Assembly (NCBI GenBank): GCA_945890645.1
Contig: CAMDCV010000008.1
Location: 1 to 64,000 of the forward strand
Source of the DNA: Akkermansia muciniphila
GTDB taxonomy: Bacteria; Verrucomicrobiota; Verrucomicrobiia; Verrucomicrobiales; Akkermansiaceae
Direction: 5' to 3'
Length of the DNA stretch: 64,000 nucleotides
The notes under the pieces are model-generated. The model did no database searches. It was given only the letters and a program-made list of their open reading frames with translations, and was not told where the DNA came from. The position numbers and the translations under genes were made by a program. This document shows positions 1-6,949 of this stretch, piece after piece (within the stretch, counting starts at the first letter, position 1; every line of letters starts with the position of its first letter).

Positions 1-79
1 CTCTTATGCTGAGGCGATGACAAAGCATCTTGCCAATCACCGCTCGCTCTTCGTCTGTTAGTTGAGTGTATGTCTTCAT
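1..79 (-). mobile_element. IS30-family-like transposase, N-terminal fragment at window edge
   Basis: The minus strand from 79 opens with ATG and reads MKTYTQLTDEERAVIGKM to the window edge (26 codons, incomplete). The pattern YxQLTxEERxxI with a following helix-turn-helix-like stretch resembles the N-terminus of IS30-family transposases, which cut and join IS ends in the nucleoid. The body of the element would lie left of the window. Immediately upstream a perfect 8-bp inverted repeat (95-102 and 113-120) sits in the leader, and beyond it an interrupted gene begins, consistent with an insertion whose boundary is near 120-150. The family call rests on 26 residues only, so it is tentative. Confidence 0.55.
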
Positions 80-80
80 T

Positions 81-329
81 TCAGAGTAACATCTCGAATC
101 TTCCTACTTGTAAAGATTCGGGTGTTGCGCTTACTTTATGAATCCAAGACGGATAATAAGTGAACAAAAAGTCCTCCACCGGATGCACAATTTGCCGTGA
201 GCGACGATCCAGCGTTCGCAACGTCCACTCTTGCGCGCGCTCACGATGCTCAATGACCCGCGCTTGCCACACCGCCTGAGACAGATGTTTCTCAGTCGTA
301 TGGCTTGGCTCTGAGGCATCGCAATTCAT
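81..329 (-). pseudogene. 3-methyladenine DNA glycosylase-like gene, truncated by the IS
   Basis: An ATG at 329 opens an 82-codon frame containing VWQARVIEHRERAQEW and then HPVEDFLFTYYPSW. The combination W-x-R-x3-H-x2-R followed by HPV-x-DFLFTYY resembles the N-terminus of a family annotated as 3-methyladenine DNA glycosylase in actinobacteria and Verrucomicrobiota, normally around 300 residues. After the YYPSW motif the frame runs into sequence that looks like the end of the IS and stops at 81, just before the transposase start, so the gene is broken. The start lies just downstream of the tRNA-Lys terminator. The family name is from memory of the motif; the truncation is clear if that family is right. 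Confidence 0.5.
95..120. repeat. Inverted repeat in transposase leader
   Basis: CGAATCTT (95-102) and AAGATTCG (113-120) form a perfect 8-bp stem with a 10-base loop, 16 bp upstream of the transposase start. It may be part of the element's terminal region or a leader hairpin that limits transposase expression from outside transcription, as known for some other IS elements. The role is inferred. Confidence 0.5.
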
Positions 330-336
330 ACATAAA

Positions 337-360
337 ACAAAAAAGCTCCCGACAGGGAGC
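337..360 (-). terminator. Rho-independent terminator after tRNA-Lys
   Basis: Read on the minus strand, GCTCCC (360-355), a 4-base loop and GGGAGC (350-345) form a 6-bp stem followed by a run of six T (344-339). It lies 23 bp downstream of tRNA-Lys and upstream of the truncated glycosylase start. Confidence 0.75.
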
Positions 361-382
361 ATGGATCGAAGATCAAGAGAAG

Positions 383-455
383 TACGAGGACTGGGACTCG
401 AACCCAGGACCAATTAGTTAAAAGCCAACTGCTCTACCAACTGAGCTATCCTCGC
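383..455 (-). tRNA. tRNA-Lys(TTT)
   Basis: A 73-base cloverleaf on the minus strand: acceptor GCGAGGA paired with TCCTCGT, D-arm with AGCTCAGTTGGTAGAGC, anticodon loop CTTTTAA giving anticodon TTT, and T-arm with GGTTCGAGTCC. The CCA end is not encoded (the discriminator A is followed by CT). A C5-loop-G5 hairpin lies in the leader at about 467-481, and a weak -35/-10 pair further upstream could be the promoter. Confidence 0.95.
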
Positions 456-646
456 TTTTCTCTGATCCCCCGTGAGGGGGGCGCACTTGGTATGGGAATC
501 CCAAGAGATTGGCAAGATCTTTTTTGAAAAAATTTTGATTTTTTTCACGTCTCAACTCTGAATACACACGATGCTTTATTTTGCAAGAAAATCGGCATTG
601 CCAAGCACTGGCTTTTGGTTAGCCTCACGGCGAAAGATGATTTTCC

Positions 647-1603
647 ATGTCCTTGTTGCTTGATAACATCCTCACGCCCGTTGTGCTGTGTTTCATCATG
701 GGCATGATCGCCCGTTGGGTGAAAAGCGATCTAGCGCTGCCAGAGGCGATGTATCAGGGGATTTCGATTTACCTGCTACTCGCGATCGGACTAAAAGGTG
801 GAGCCGCACTGTCGGCCACACCTGTGGAAGTGTTTCTCAAGCCCGCCATCGCCACACTTGTGATCGGGTTACTCAGTCCGGTAATCGCCTACGCAATGCT
901 ACGTAAGATTGGGCAACGAACCAGCATCGACGCCGCCGCTATTGCAGCCCATTATGGTTCCGTCTCAGTAGTTACCTTTCTTGCGGCTGTCGAGGCCGTG
1001 AAACGCGCGGGTATGAATCCGGAAGATTATCTTCCCGCACTAGTTGCGTTGTTAGAGGTGCCGGGCATCATCGTGGCACTTCTTTTTGTGCGCTCGGAAG
1101 GTTCCCAAGGTTGGTCGAAGGCACTTCACGAAGTGGTTACGGGCAAGAGCATCGTGTTACTGGTCGGCGGCTTGTGCATTGGCGCGCTGTGTGGCACGCA
1201 AAAGTTGGCCGACGTGCAACCGTTTTTCGGAGCCGCTTTCAAGGGTGCGCTGTGCCTGTTCATGCTCGAGTTGGGGTTGGTAGCCGGCAAGCGACTCAAG
1301 GACGCAGGACGCGCGGGACTACGACTGCTTTCCTTAGGCATCATTCTTCCACCCCTACTCGGCGCAATTGGTGTCGTGGCCGGATTGCTTTCGGGCATGA
1401 GCATTGGTGGTTCCGCGATCCTCGGCGCGATGGCTGGATCCGCCTCTTACATTGCCGCTCCGGCAGCCGTCCGGATTGCGTTACCGCAGGCAAATCCCGC
1501 GTATTATCTGACGCTTGCCCTGGGCATCACCTTCCCTTTCAATCTCGCACTTGGTATCCCTCTCTATATTTTTCTCGCAAATCGTTTTTCCACTTGGTTA
1601 TGA
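647..1603 (+). CDS. sbtA: Sodium-dependent bicarbonate transporter SbtA family
   Basis: The 318-residue product is an all-helical membrane protein starting MSLLLDNILTPVVLCF, with the family hallmarks ISIYLLLAIGLKGG near residue 40 and AHYGSVSVVTFLAA near residue 105. SbtA proteins import bicarbonate together with sodium across the inner membrane; they are best known from cyanobacterial carbon concentration but occur in many heterotrophs, where they may feed carboxylases or carbonic anhydrase. The length matches other heterotroph members. The stop overlaps the next gene's start (ATGA at 1600-1603), so this is a translationally coupled transporter/regulator pair. The family is confident; physiological substrate in this organism is inferred. 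Confidence 0.9.
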   Translation: MSLLLDNILTPVVLCFIMGMIARWVKSDLALPEAMYQGISIYLLLAIGLKGGAALSATPVEVFLKPAIATLVIGLLSPVIAYAMLRKIGQRTSIDAAAIAAHYGSVSVVTFLAAVEAVKRAGMNPEDYLPALVALLEVPGIIVALLFVRSEGSQGWSKALHEVVTGKSIVLLVGGLCIGALCGTQKLADVQPFFGAAFKGALCLFMLELGLVAGKRLKDAGRAGLRLLSLGIILPPLLGAIGVVAGLLSGMSIGGSAILGAMAGSASYIAAPAAVRIALPQANPAYYLTLALGITFPFNLALGIPLYIFLANRFSTWL

Positions 1604-1902
1604 AAATCCGCTTCAAAAAAATTACCATTGTCGCCGAACGCGTTCTTCACGATCAGTTGATCGACTTGCTAAAACGTCATCATGTCAGTGGCTGGACCGC
1701 ACAAAATGTTACTGGCGAAGGATCACGCGGCATAAGAGCTTCGGAGTGGGAAGGCAGCAACGTGCAAATTTACACACTTGTCTCCGAAGCGATCGCTGAT
1801 GCTATCATGGAAGACATCGCCAAACACTATTTCCAAAATTGGTCACTGGTGGTTTACTCGCAGGATGTCGAAGTTTTGCGTCCCGATAAATACCAAGGTT
1901 AG
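1600..1902 (+). CDS. sbtB: SbtB-like PII-family regulator
   Basis: The 100-residue protein starts at ATG 1600, overlapping the SbtA stop by 4 bp; the longer in-frame extension upstream is inside sbtA and is not real. It begins MKIRFKKITIVAERVL, followed by a GWTAQNVTGEGSRG loop region and a beta-strand end WSLVVYSQDVEVLRP, as in small PII-like trimeric sensors encoded beside SbtA. In cyanobacteria SbtB binds cAMP/AMP/ADP/ATP and controls SbtA at the membrane. The C-terminus ends in DKYQG with no cysteine pair, so the redox-sensitive C-terminal loop of cyanobacterial SbtB is absent. Identity rests on adjacency plus PII-like pattern. Confidence 0.8.
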   Translation: MKIRFKKITIVAERVLHDQLIDLLKRHHVSGWTAQNVTGEGSRGIRASEWEGSNVQIYTLVSEAIADAIMEDIAKHYFQNWSLVVYSQDVEVLRPDKYQG

Positions 1903-1937
1903 TAGAAATGCCGCGTGAGTATCGGTGTTTCCTGCCC

Positions 1938-2756
1938 TTAATAATTGCGCATAAAACTCTCTTCCCACGGTGCCTCCTTGGGTTCGCATGCAGCAGTATC
2001 CAGCACGACCTGCGTTGCCCCACGTTCGACGGGAAAAGTCACAATGCCCGATACTTTCACCCATGCGTTTTCTTCAATCGAAGGCACAGTCCCCTCCCCG
2101 AAGTCGAGAATGATGGGCACCGCCCTGGCATCCGCCGCACAGCAGGTGATGAATAGACGATACAGTCGGCGGCGCTTGCCATCCGCATTATTTTCTTTTT
2201 CCATGACCAGTCGTCCCTCGGTCTCGACCTTCATGCCGTTGATGAGCTTCTGCAATTCAGGGTCACCCACGGCGAAGTACAACTCCATGAGATTGAATTC
2301 ATAAAAACCCGCTTCATTTTTGCGATGCGTTTTTTGGATTTCTTCTAAAGTCAGCGGCGGCAGATCAGCCGATAAAAATACCGAGTTACTCAACGGAGCA
2401 TCAAACAAAGCCTTGCGTGAGAGTGCCTGCACCGAGAATCCGTCTTTGGTCGAAAAAGAGGCAAATAACAAAGGCACTAGCATGAAGCACACCGATGTCA
2501 GCGGATGCATTTCACTCGCCTCGTGATCATGGGGATCACCTTCGCTGTGGTCGTGCCCACACGATGCCGACTCATTCGCAGTCAATAAAACAAATAACCC
2601 CATCACCGCCAGACCAAGCCCACCATACAACGCTAAAGGACGAAAGTCCGGCGCAAGGTATTTTCCAATACGACCGCTGCTGTAAAAATACAACATCACC
2701 GCCGCCCATGTTAGCACGATCAAAGAAAACAAAATGCGTTGCAATTTCAGATTCAT
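1938..2756 (-). CDS. TIGR03943 family membrane protein (YcgQ-like)
   Basis: The 272-residue protein starts at ATG 2756, which overlaps the upstream permease stop (ATGA), so the two are translationally coupled; a 9-codon longer frame overlaps the permease and is less likely. Two N-terminal membrane helices (residues about 5-25 and 38-60) are followed by an acidic/His stretch (SCGHDHSEGDPHDHEASE), a third helix and a soluble domain containing RLFITCCAADARAVPI. The CCAAD motif and the pairing with a YraQ/YcgR permease are the signature of TIGR03943, whose role is unknown but probably linked to metal (zinc or cobalt) handling. The His/Asp/Cys cluster fits metal binding. Confidence 0.85.
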   Translation of the reverse strand: MNLKLQRILFSLIVLTWAAVMLYFYSSGRIGKYLAPDFRPLALYGGLGLAVMGLFVLLTANESASCGHDHSEGDPHDHEASEMHPLTSVCFMLVPLLFASFSTKDGFSVQALSRKALFDAPLSNSVFLSADLPPLTLEEIQKTHRKNEAGFYEFNLMELYFAVGDPELQKLINGMKVETEGRLVMEKENNADGKRRRLYRLFITCCAADARAVPIILDFGEGTVPSIEENAWVKVSGIVTFPVERGATQVVLDTAACEPKEAPWEESFMRNY

Positions 2757-3793
2757 GGCAGGGTTTGTTGGTTTAGGAACCATTGGAAATACACGGCCGC
2801 CGCGCCGATCGTGACGAATAAGCCCAACGCCATCCAGAGAATAAATTTTCTGCGCAGCACCGTTTGATAAAGGAATAGCAATTTAAGATCGAGCATGGGA
2901 CCGAAGACCAAGAATGCCAACTTTGCCCCATAGGTGAATTTATCGAGTGTCGCTGCAATGAAAGCATCCGAGGTGCTGCAAAGACTCAGAATAAAGGCCA
3001 GTGCCATAAGAGCTGCGGGAGCTATGACTTGCCGATTCGCAAGACTGTCCAACCAACTCGCTCCGGGAGCAATACCAGTGTTGAACAAGGCTGTGATCGC
3101 CACACCGATGGAAAAGTAAACACCGACATCGACAAAATCCTTAATCGCCGAGCGGAACGCCGCCACGAGTCTGGTTCCACCCACTGGTGCCCTATCATGA
3201 GAATGATCATGACCACAAGAGTCATGCGAGTGCGTATGATCGTGCCCACAACAGGCATGGTCGTCATGGGATTTCTGTGTGGCATTCGCGTTGTTCTGAA
3301 TGTCATCCAGCAAACGTTTTCGCAGCACCCAAGCGATGGGAATCCGCGCCACTACCAGCCCGAGCAAAACCGCCACCGCGAGACCCAGCCCCATGCGCCC
3401 CGTAGTCATCACTACATTAGCGGCAATGGACTCACCGTTAATGAACATCACCGGACCGGAAAACGCTTTCCAGGTACTCAGAGCCGTGATCGGATTCACG
3501 ATCGGTGCTGCAAGCATGTAGGTCAGTGCACAGGAAACCGGCAGTCCCTTGCGCACCAATCGACGAATCACCGGCACTACCGCGCACTCACAGACAGGAA
3601 ACACAGCGCCCAATAACCCCGAGATGATCACCGCCAAAGTTTTGTTGCGCGGCAAAAACCGATCCATCATCCCAGGCGGCATGTAAATATCAATGAAGCC
3701 ACTGATCAAAGTGCCTAACAAAATAAACGGCGCGCCTTCAAAAAGAATGCTCAAAAACGCAAATGCAAAGTCCTGCCGTGCCTCACCAGTCAT
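2753..3793 (-). CDS. Permease, YraQ/YcgR family (DUF318), with His-rich loop
   Basis: The 346-residue integral membrane protein begins MTGEARQDFAFAFLSILFEG and carries the family motifs GAVFPVCECAVVPVIRRL (near residue 60) and LCSTSDAFIAATL (near residue 285). The family includes ArsP-type organoarsenical exporters and metal-associated permeases. Between the two membrane halves, around residues 175-205, lies a loop with more than ten histidines (HDDHACCGHDHTHSHD and a second copy-like stretch), which is a plausible zinc/cobalt/nickel binding segment. It precedes and is coupled to the TIGR03943 partner. No metal-responsive operator or riboswitch could be recognised in the 120 bp upstream. Confidence 0.85.
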   Translation of the reverse strand: MTGEARQDFAFAFLSILFEGAPFILLGTLISGFIDIYMPPGMMDRFLPRNKTLAVIISGLLGAVFPVCECAVVPVIRRLVRKGLPVSCALTYMLAAPIVNPITALSTWKAFSGPVMFINGESIAANVVMTTGRMGLGLAVAVLLGLVVARIPIAWVLRKRLLDDIQNNANATQKSHDDHACCGHDHTHSHDSCGHDHSHDRAPVGGTRLVAAFRSAIKDFVDVGVYFSIGVAITALFNTGIAPGASWLDSLANRQVIAPAALMALAFILSLCSTSDAFIAATLDKFTYGAKLAFLVFGPMLDLKLLFLYQTVLRRKFILWMALGLFVTIGAAAVYFQWFLNQQTLP

Positions 3794-3913
3794 CTGCCCG
3801 CAAGCTAGTGTCTCTTACGAAAATGCCAATGCAAAAAATCCACCGACGCAACGGAATCAACACCCCGGAGGATTTCTCTTTTCATCAATGCGAATCAGGT
3901 TACACTGTGCGTT

Positions 3914-4639
3914 GTGAAATCTAAGATTTTAGCACTGCCACTACTCGTGTTGCTGCTCGTCATCGTCGGCGTGTGCTGCTCACCAGTGCCTCCCGTGGGC
4001 GGTGGTCAAGACCGCCCTATCAACTGGGGCGCGGGATCCGCACCAGTATCCGGCGGGGCATCGATGGGCGACATCATGCGTCAAGTCAGCCTCAAGCAAG
4101 ACTTAGTCCCCCGCGGCAGTCACGGACGCAAAGTCCATCGCTCGATGTCACCACGCTACATCACCATTCACAGCACACAAAATTGGTCGGCAGACGCATG
4201 GAAGCATTCTCAAGCTCTCAAAAATGGTGCACTGCGCGCCCCAAAACGCCGTGGCGGCAATCGCATCGGCTATCTCATCTGGCACTTCACTGTCGATGAC
4301 CGCGTCGCCATCCAACACATGCCGACTAATGAACAAGGCGAGCATGCCGACTTTGATGGCCCTGGCAATCGTTACAGCATCGGTATTGAAATGTGCGAGC
4401 AGCGCGGCAGCAATATCAGCGCCACCTTAGATCGAACCGCTCGACTCGCGGCCTACCTCATGATCAAGCACAATATCCCCCTGCGCAATGTTGTGCCGCA
4501 TTATCATTGGCCGCGTCGTGGAGCCAAACCTCCTAACAAAAACTGCCCGCATTTCCTCATGGAAAACGGACGTCCTGGTCGCAAATGGCGGGGATTCCTC
4601 GCCAAAATCGATTATTATCATCGCCAGATGAGCCGCTAA
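3914..4639 (+). CDS. N-acetylmuramoyl-L-alanine amidase, lipoprotein-like
   Basis: The 241-residue protein (GTG start at 3914) has a hydrophobic signal ending in GVCC, compatible with lipid attachment or export to the periplasm. The catalytic domain is amidase_2/PGRP type: ITIHSTQNW supplies the first zinc histidine (near residue 84), the core continues with LIWHFTVDD and IGIEMCEQRG, and VVPHYHWPRRG plus NCPHF supply the later histidines and the cysteine or aspartate-position ligand. Such enzymes cleave the amide between muramic acid and the peptide stem, often recycling cell-wall fragments. The next gene starts inside its stop codon. A 9-codon frame (ATG 3888) with a GGAGG upstream ends across this GTG start. 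Confidence 0.85.
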   Translation: MKSKILALPLLVLLLVIVGVCCSPVPPVGGGQDRPINWGAGSAPVSGGASMGDIMRQVSLKQDLVPRGSHGRKVHRSMSPRYITIHSTQNWSADAWKHSQALKNGALRAPKRRGGNRIGYLIWHFTVDDRVAIQHMPTNEQGEHADFDGPGNRYSIGIEMCEQRGSNISATLDRTARLAAYLMIKHNIPLRNVVPHYHWPRRGAKPPNKNCPHFLMENGRPGRKWRGFLAKIDYYHRQMSR

Positions 4640-5037
4640 TGTCCGTTCCTTCCCACGGCAGCCCGGGCAATCGCGAAACCATTCTCGAACCCGATACCTT
4701 CTACGTGTGCCAACGCTGCACCGCCTGCTGCAAATGGCCTGGTGATGTCCGTATCGAAGACGAAGAAATCCCGCGCATCGCCACCCATCTTTCTCTAACA
4801 GAAACAGAATTTCTGGACCGCTACACTCGTCTGCGCACGAATCGACAAGGTCTATCTCTCATCGAAAAAGAAAATCACGAGTGCATCATGTTAGACGGCA
4901 ATATCTGTCGCATCCACGCCGTTAAGCCATCGCAATGCGCAGGTTTTCCAAACAAGTGGAATTTCCCCGGCTGGCGTCAGGTCTGCGAGGCCAAGGCGAT
5001 GCCGATAGACGAAGCTCGACAACGCGGATTGACGTAA
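4639..5037 (+). CDS. YkgJ-family cysteine cluster protein
   Basis: ATG 4639 shares the last base of the amidase stop (TAATG), giving a 132-residue cytoplasmic protein. The cysteine pattern is VCQRCTACCKWPGDV near residue 24, then CIMLDGNICRIHAVKPSQC and a later C in RQVCEAK, typical of the YkgJ (CxxCxxCC) family that is thought to bind zinc or an Fe-S cluster. The biochemical role is unknown. A longer frame from 4585 overlaps the amidase and lacks conservation. Confidence 0.85.
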   Translation: MSVPSHGSPGNRETILEPDTFYVCQRCTACCKWPGDVRIEDEEIPRIATHLSLTETEFLDRYTRLRTNRQGLSLIEKENHECIMLDGNICRIHAVKPSQCAGFPNKWNFPGWRQVCEAKAMPIDEARQRGLT

Positions 5038-5065
5038 GAGCCGATTGCATGGAAACTAGGCGCAG

Positions 5066-5926
5066 ATGATTCAGCAAATTCTTACTCACCCCGGCAGCGC
5101 GCATAAAGATGAATTCCTTGCCTGCTGTCTTTTGATCGCGGTGCACAAGGTGCCCGTGGTTCGACGCGAACCAAACGCCGATGACTTGAACGATCCCAAC
5201 ACCATCGTCGTCGATGTCGGTGGCGAACACGATCCCGCGCGGATGAACTTTGACCACCATCAATTCCCCGCCGATTCACCGCCGATTTGCGCGTTGAGTT
5301 TGGTGATGATGCACCTCGGCATATACGACGATGCGAGACTGTTTTGCGAATGGCTGGAACCAGCCGAATGGTTCGATACGAAAGGCCCCGTGAAAACGGC
5401 AGAGTGGCTGGGTGTCTCGCGCGAATCATTAAGCAAATTGCAATCGACCATCGACGTCACCATCCTCCGCCGTTTCGCGGCCAGCCAGCGCCTTGAGCCG
5501 GGACAACTGATCTGGGAACTCATGCAACTCATCGGTAGCGATTTGATCTACTACCTTCGCACCATGCGCGAACGCATCCAAGTCCTCGAAGATAATCTGC
5601 ACTTTTGGGAAATGGAAAAAAACGGCGAGCGCTTTCACGCTGTATTTCTCCCACGTTCCGAAGCCACTATCGATGACCCATCAGGCGCGATGTCACGCTA
5701 CCTGCGCAGTATTGGCAAAGACACCGAAGTTGTCGCGATGATCTATCCCGACCGACGCGGCAAAGGCTATGGACTCAGCCGCAACAACGATCATCCACGC
5801 CTCGACTTCACGGCGATCGAACATCACGACGACGTGCACTTCGCGCATCCGCGGGGCTTTGTCGCCAAAACATCAGCCACGGAATTAGAGCGACTGCGCG
5901 AGTTACTCTACGCCGCATGGACTTGA
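5066..5926 (+). CDS. MYG1/UPF0160 family metal-dependent hydrolase (DHH-like)
   Basis: The 286-residue protein starts MIQQILTHPGSAHKDEF and contains VVDVGGEHDPARMNFDHHQ, the two diagnostic motifs of the MYG1 (UPF0160) family: the THPGxxHxDE metal site and the NFDHHQ DHH-like motif near residue 60. Eukaryotic MYG1 is a 3'-5' RNA exonuclease; bacterial members are uncharacterised and presumed cytoplasmic phosphoesterases. It is 28 bp downstream of the Cys-cluster gene and 4 bp upstream of the prenyl synthase, so probably part of the same transcript. Confidence 0.85.
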   Translation: MIQQILTHPGSAHKDEFLACCLLIAVHKVPVVRREPNADDLNDPNTIVVDVGGEHDPARMNFDHHQFPADSPPICALSLVMMHLGIYDDARLFCEWLEPAEWFDTKGPVKTAEWLGVSRESLSKLQSTIDVTILRRFAASQRLEPGQLIWELMQLIGSDLIYYLRTMRERIQVLEDNLHFWEMEKNGERFHAVFLPRSEATIDDPSGAMSRYLRSIGKDTEVVAMIYPDRRGKGYGLSRNNDHPRLDFTAIEHHDDVHFAHPRGFVAKTSATELERLRELLYAAWT

Positions 5927-5930
5927 GCGT

Positions 5931-6854
5931 ATGGAACAAAAGTTTTCGCAATCCGCTGCCGGCACAACGATCCTCAAGGGCGTCTCACGCTCGTTTTATC
6001 TGAGCCTGCGGCTGTTGCCACGAAGCATGCGCGACGCCGCGGGACTTGGCTATTTGTTAGCCCGCAGTAGCGATACAATTGCCGATACCGCTAACACACC
6101 CGTATCCGACCGACTGCAATGGCTCGATGATTTTTCGAACGCAATTCATCACGGCACACCCTACGTTCCTTCCGCTACCTTGCTCGATACCTGCACCGAG
6201 AATGAAAAAATTCTGTTAGATAACGCTCCAGAAAATCTCAGCTGGTTGCAATCGCTATCGACTGCCGAACAATCTCTCGTGCGCGAAGTGTTAGCAGAAA
6301 TCATTTCCGGCCAACGTCTCGATCTCGAACGCTTTGGCAACGCCAGCGCAGATAGCCGCATGGTCATTGAAAATGATTCGGCACTTCTCGACTATTGCCA
6401 ACGTGTCGCGGGCAGTGTCGGTGTGTTCTGGACGAAGCTCGGATTTCTCGGCGAGGGCGAACGTTTTTCGCGCAAGAGCGAAACTACAATGCTACGGTGG
6501 GGAAAAAATTTCGGCTGCGGATTGCAACTGGTAAACATTCTGCGTGATCGCCCCGAAGACTTACGTGCTGGACGCTACTACCTCCCCGGCACCGCTGACC
6601 TACCCCTTGGTGACGCATGTCTCCCTGCGCATGACCGATGGCTCATCACGGCAAAAAATTTCATCGATGACGGCCTGCGCTATGCCGATGCCTTACGCGG
6701 CAGAAGACTTCGCTGCGCCACGGTGCTGCCGGCACTTCTCGCGCTCGAAACCATCGAGAAACTGCAAGCCGCCACCTGGTCCCAAATGGAACAACGAGTC
6801 AAAATCACCCGCCCCGATGTCTTCCGCTGCCTCGCCGAAGCCATGTTATTTTGA
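5931..6854 (+). CDS. Squalene/phytoene synthase family protein
   Basis: The 307-residue protein has the head-to-head prenyl synthase signatures SRSFYLSLRLLP, a first aspartate-rich motif in SSDTIADT (DTIAD, near residue 50), YCQRVAGSVG, and a second motif NILRDRPEDLRAGRYYLP (DRPED near residue 205). These enzymes condense two prenyl diphosphates (farnesyl or geranylgeranyl) to squalene or phytoene-type products for hopanoids, sterols or carotenoids. No downstream cyclase or desaturase is present in the window, so the product cannot be decided. It follows the MYG1-like gene by 4 bp. Confidence 0.85.
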   Translation: MEQKFSQSAAGTTILKGVSRSFYLSLRLLPRSMRDAAGLGYLLARSSDTIADTANTPVSDRLQWLDDFSNAIHHGTPYVPSATLLDTCTENEKILLDNAPENLSWLQSLSTAEQSLVREVLAEIISGQRLDLERFGNASADSRMVIENDSALLDYCQRVAGSVGVFWTKLGFLGEGERFSRKSETTMLRWGKNFGCGLQLVNILRDRPEDLRAGRYYLPGTADLPLGDACLPAHDRWLITAKNFIDDGLRYADALRGRRLRCATVLPALLALETIEKLQAATWSQMEQRVKITRPDVFRCLAEAMLF

Positions 6855-6866
6855 GTAACCCGTGGC

Positions 6867-6883
6867 GGAGGCGTCTCGCCTCC
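6867..6883. repeat. GC-rich palindrome in spacer
   Basis: GGAGGCG (6867-6873), TCT, CGCCTCC (6877-6883) is a perfect 7-bp hairpin between the prenyl synthase and ribF, without a T-run on either strand. It could be a weak transcript end or a member of a dispersed palindromic repeat; only one copy was seen in this window. Confidence 0.45.
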
Positions 6884-6949
6884 AAGCCCTTTCACTGGCT
6901 AATACATTGAGCATTTACGAACCTCCTGGATCCATTCATACTAACGCCG

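Noticed and set aside
1111-1902. 263-codon frame covering the end of sbtA and sbtB
   Set aside because: Only its last 100 codons (from ATG 1600) are a real gene; the rest is a shadow of sbtA.
3794-3913. Cobalamin or metal riboswitch upstream of the His-rich permease
   Set aside because: The 120-bp spacer lacks recognisable cobalamin- or NiCo-riboswitch cores and is too short for the former.
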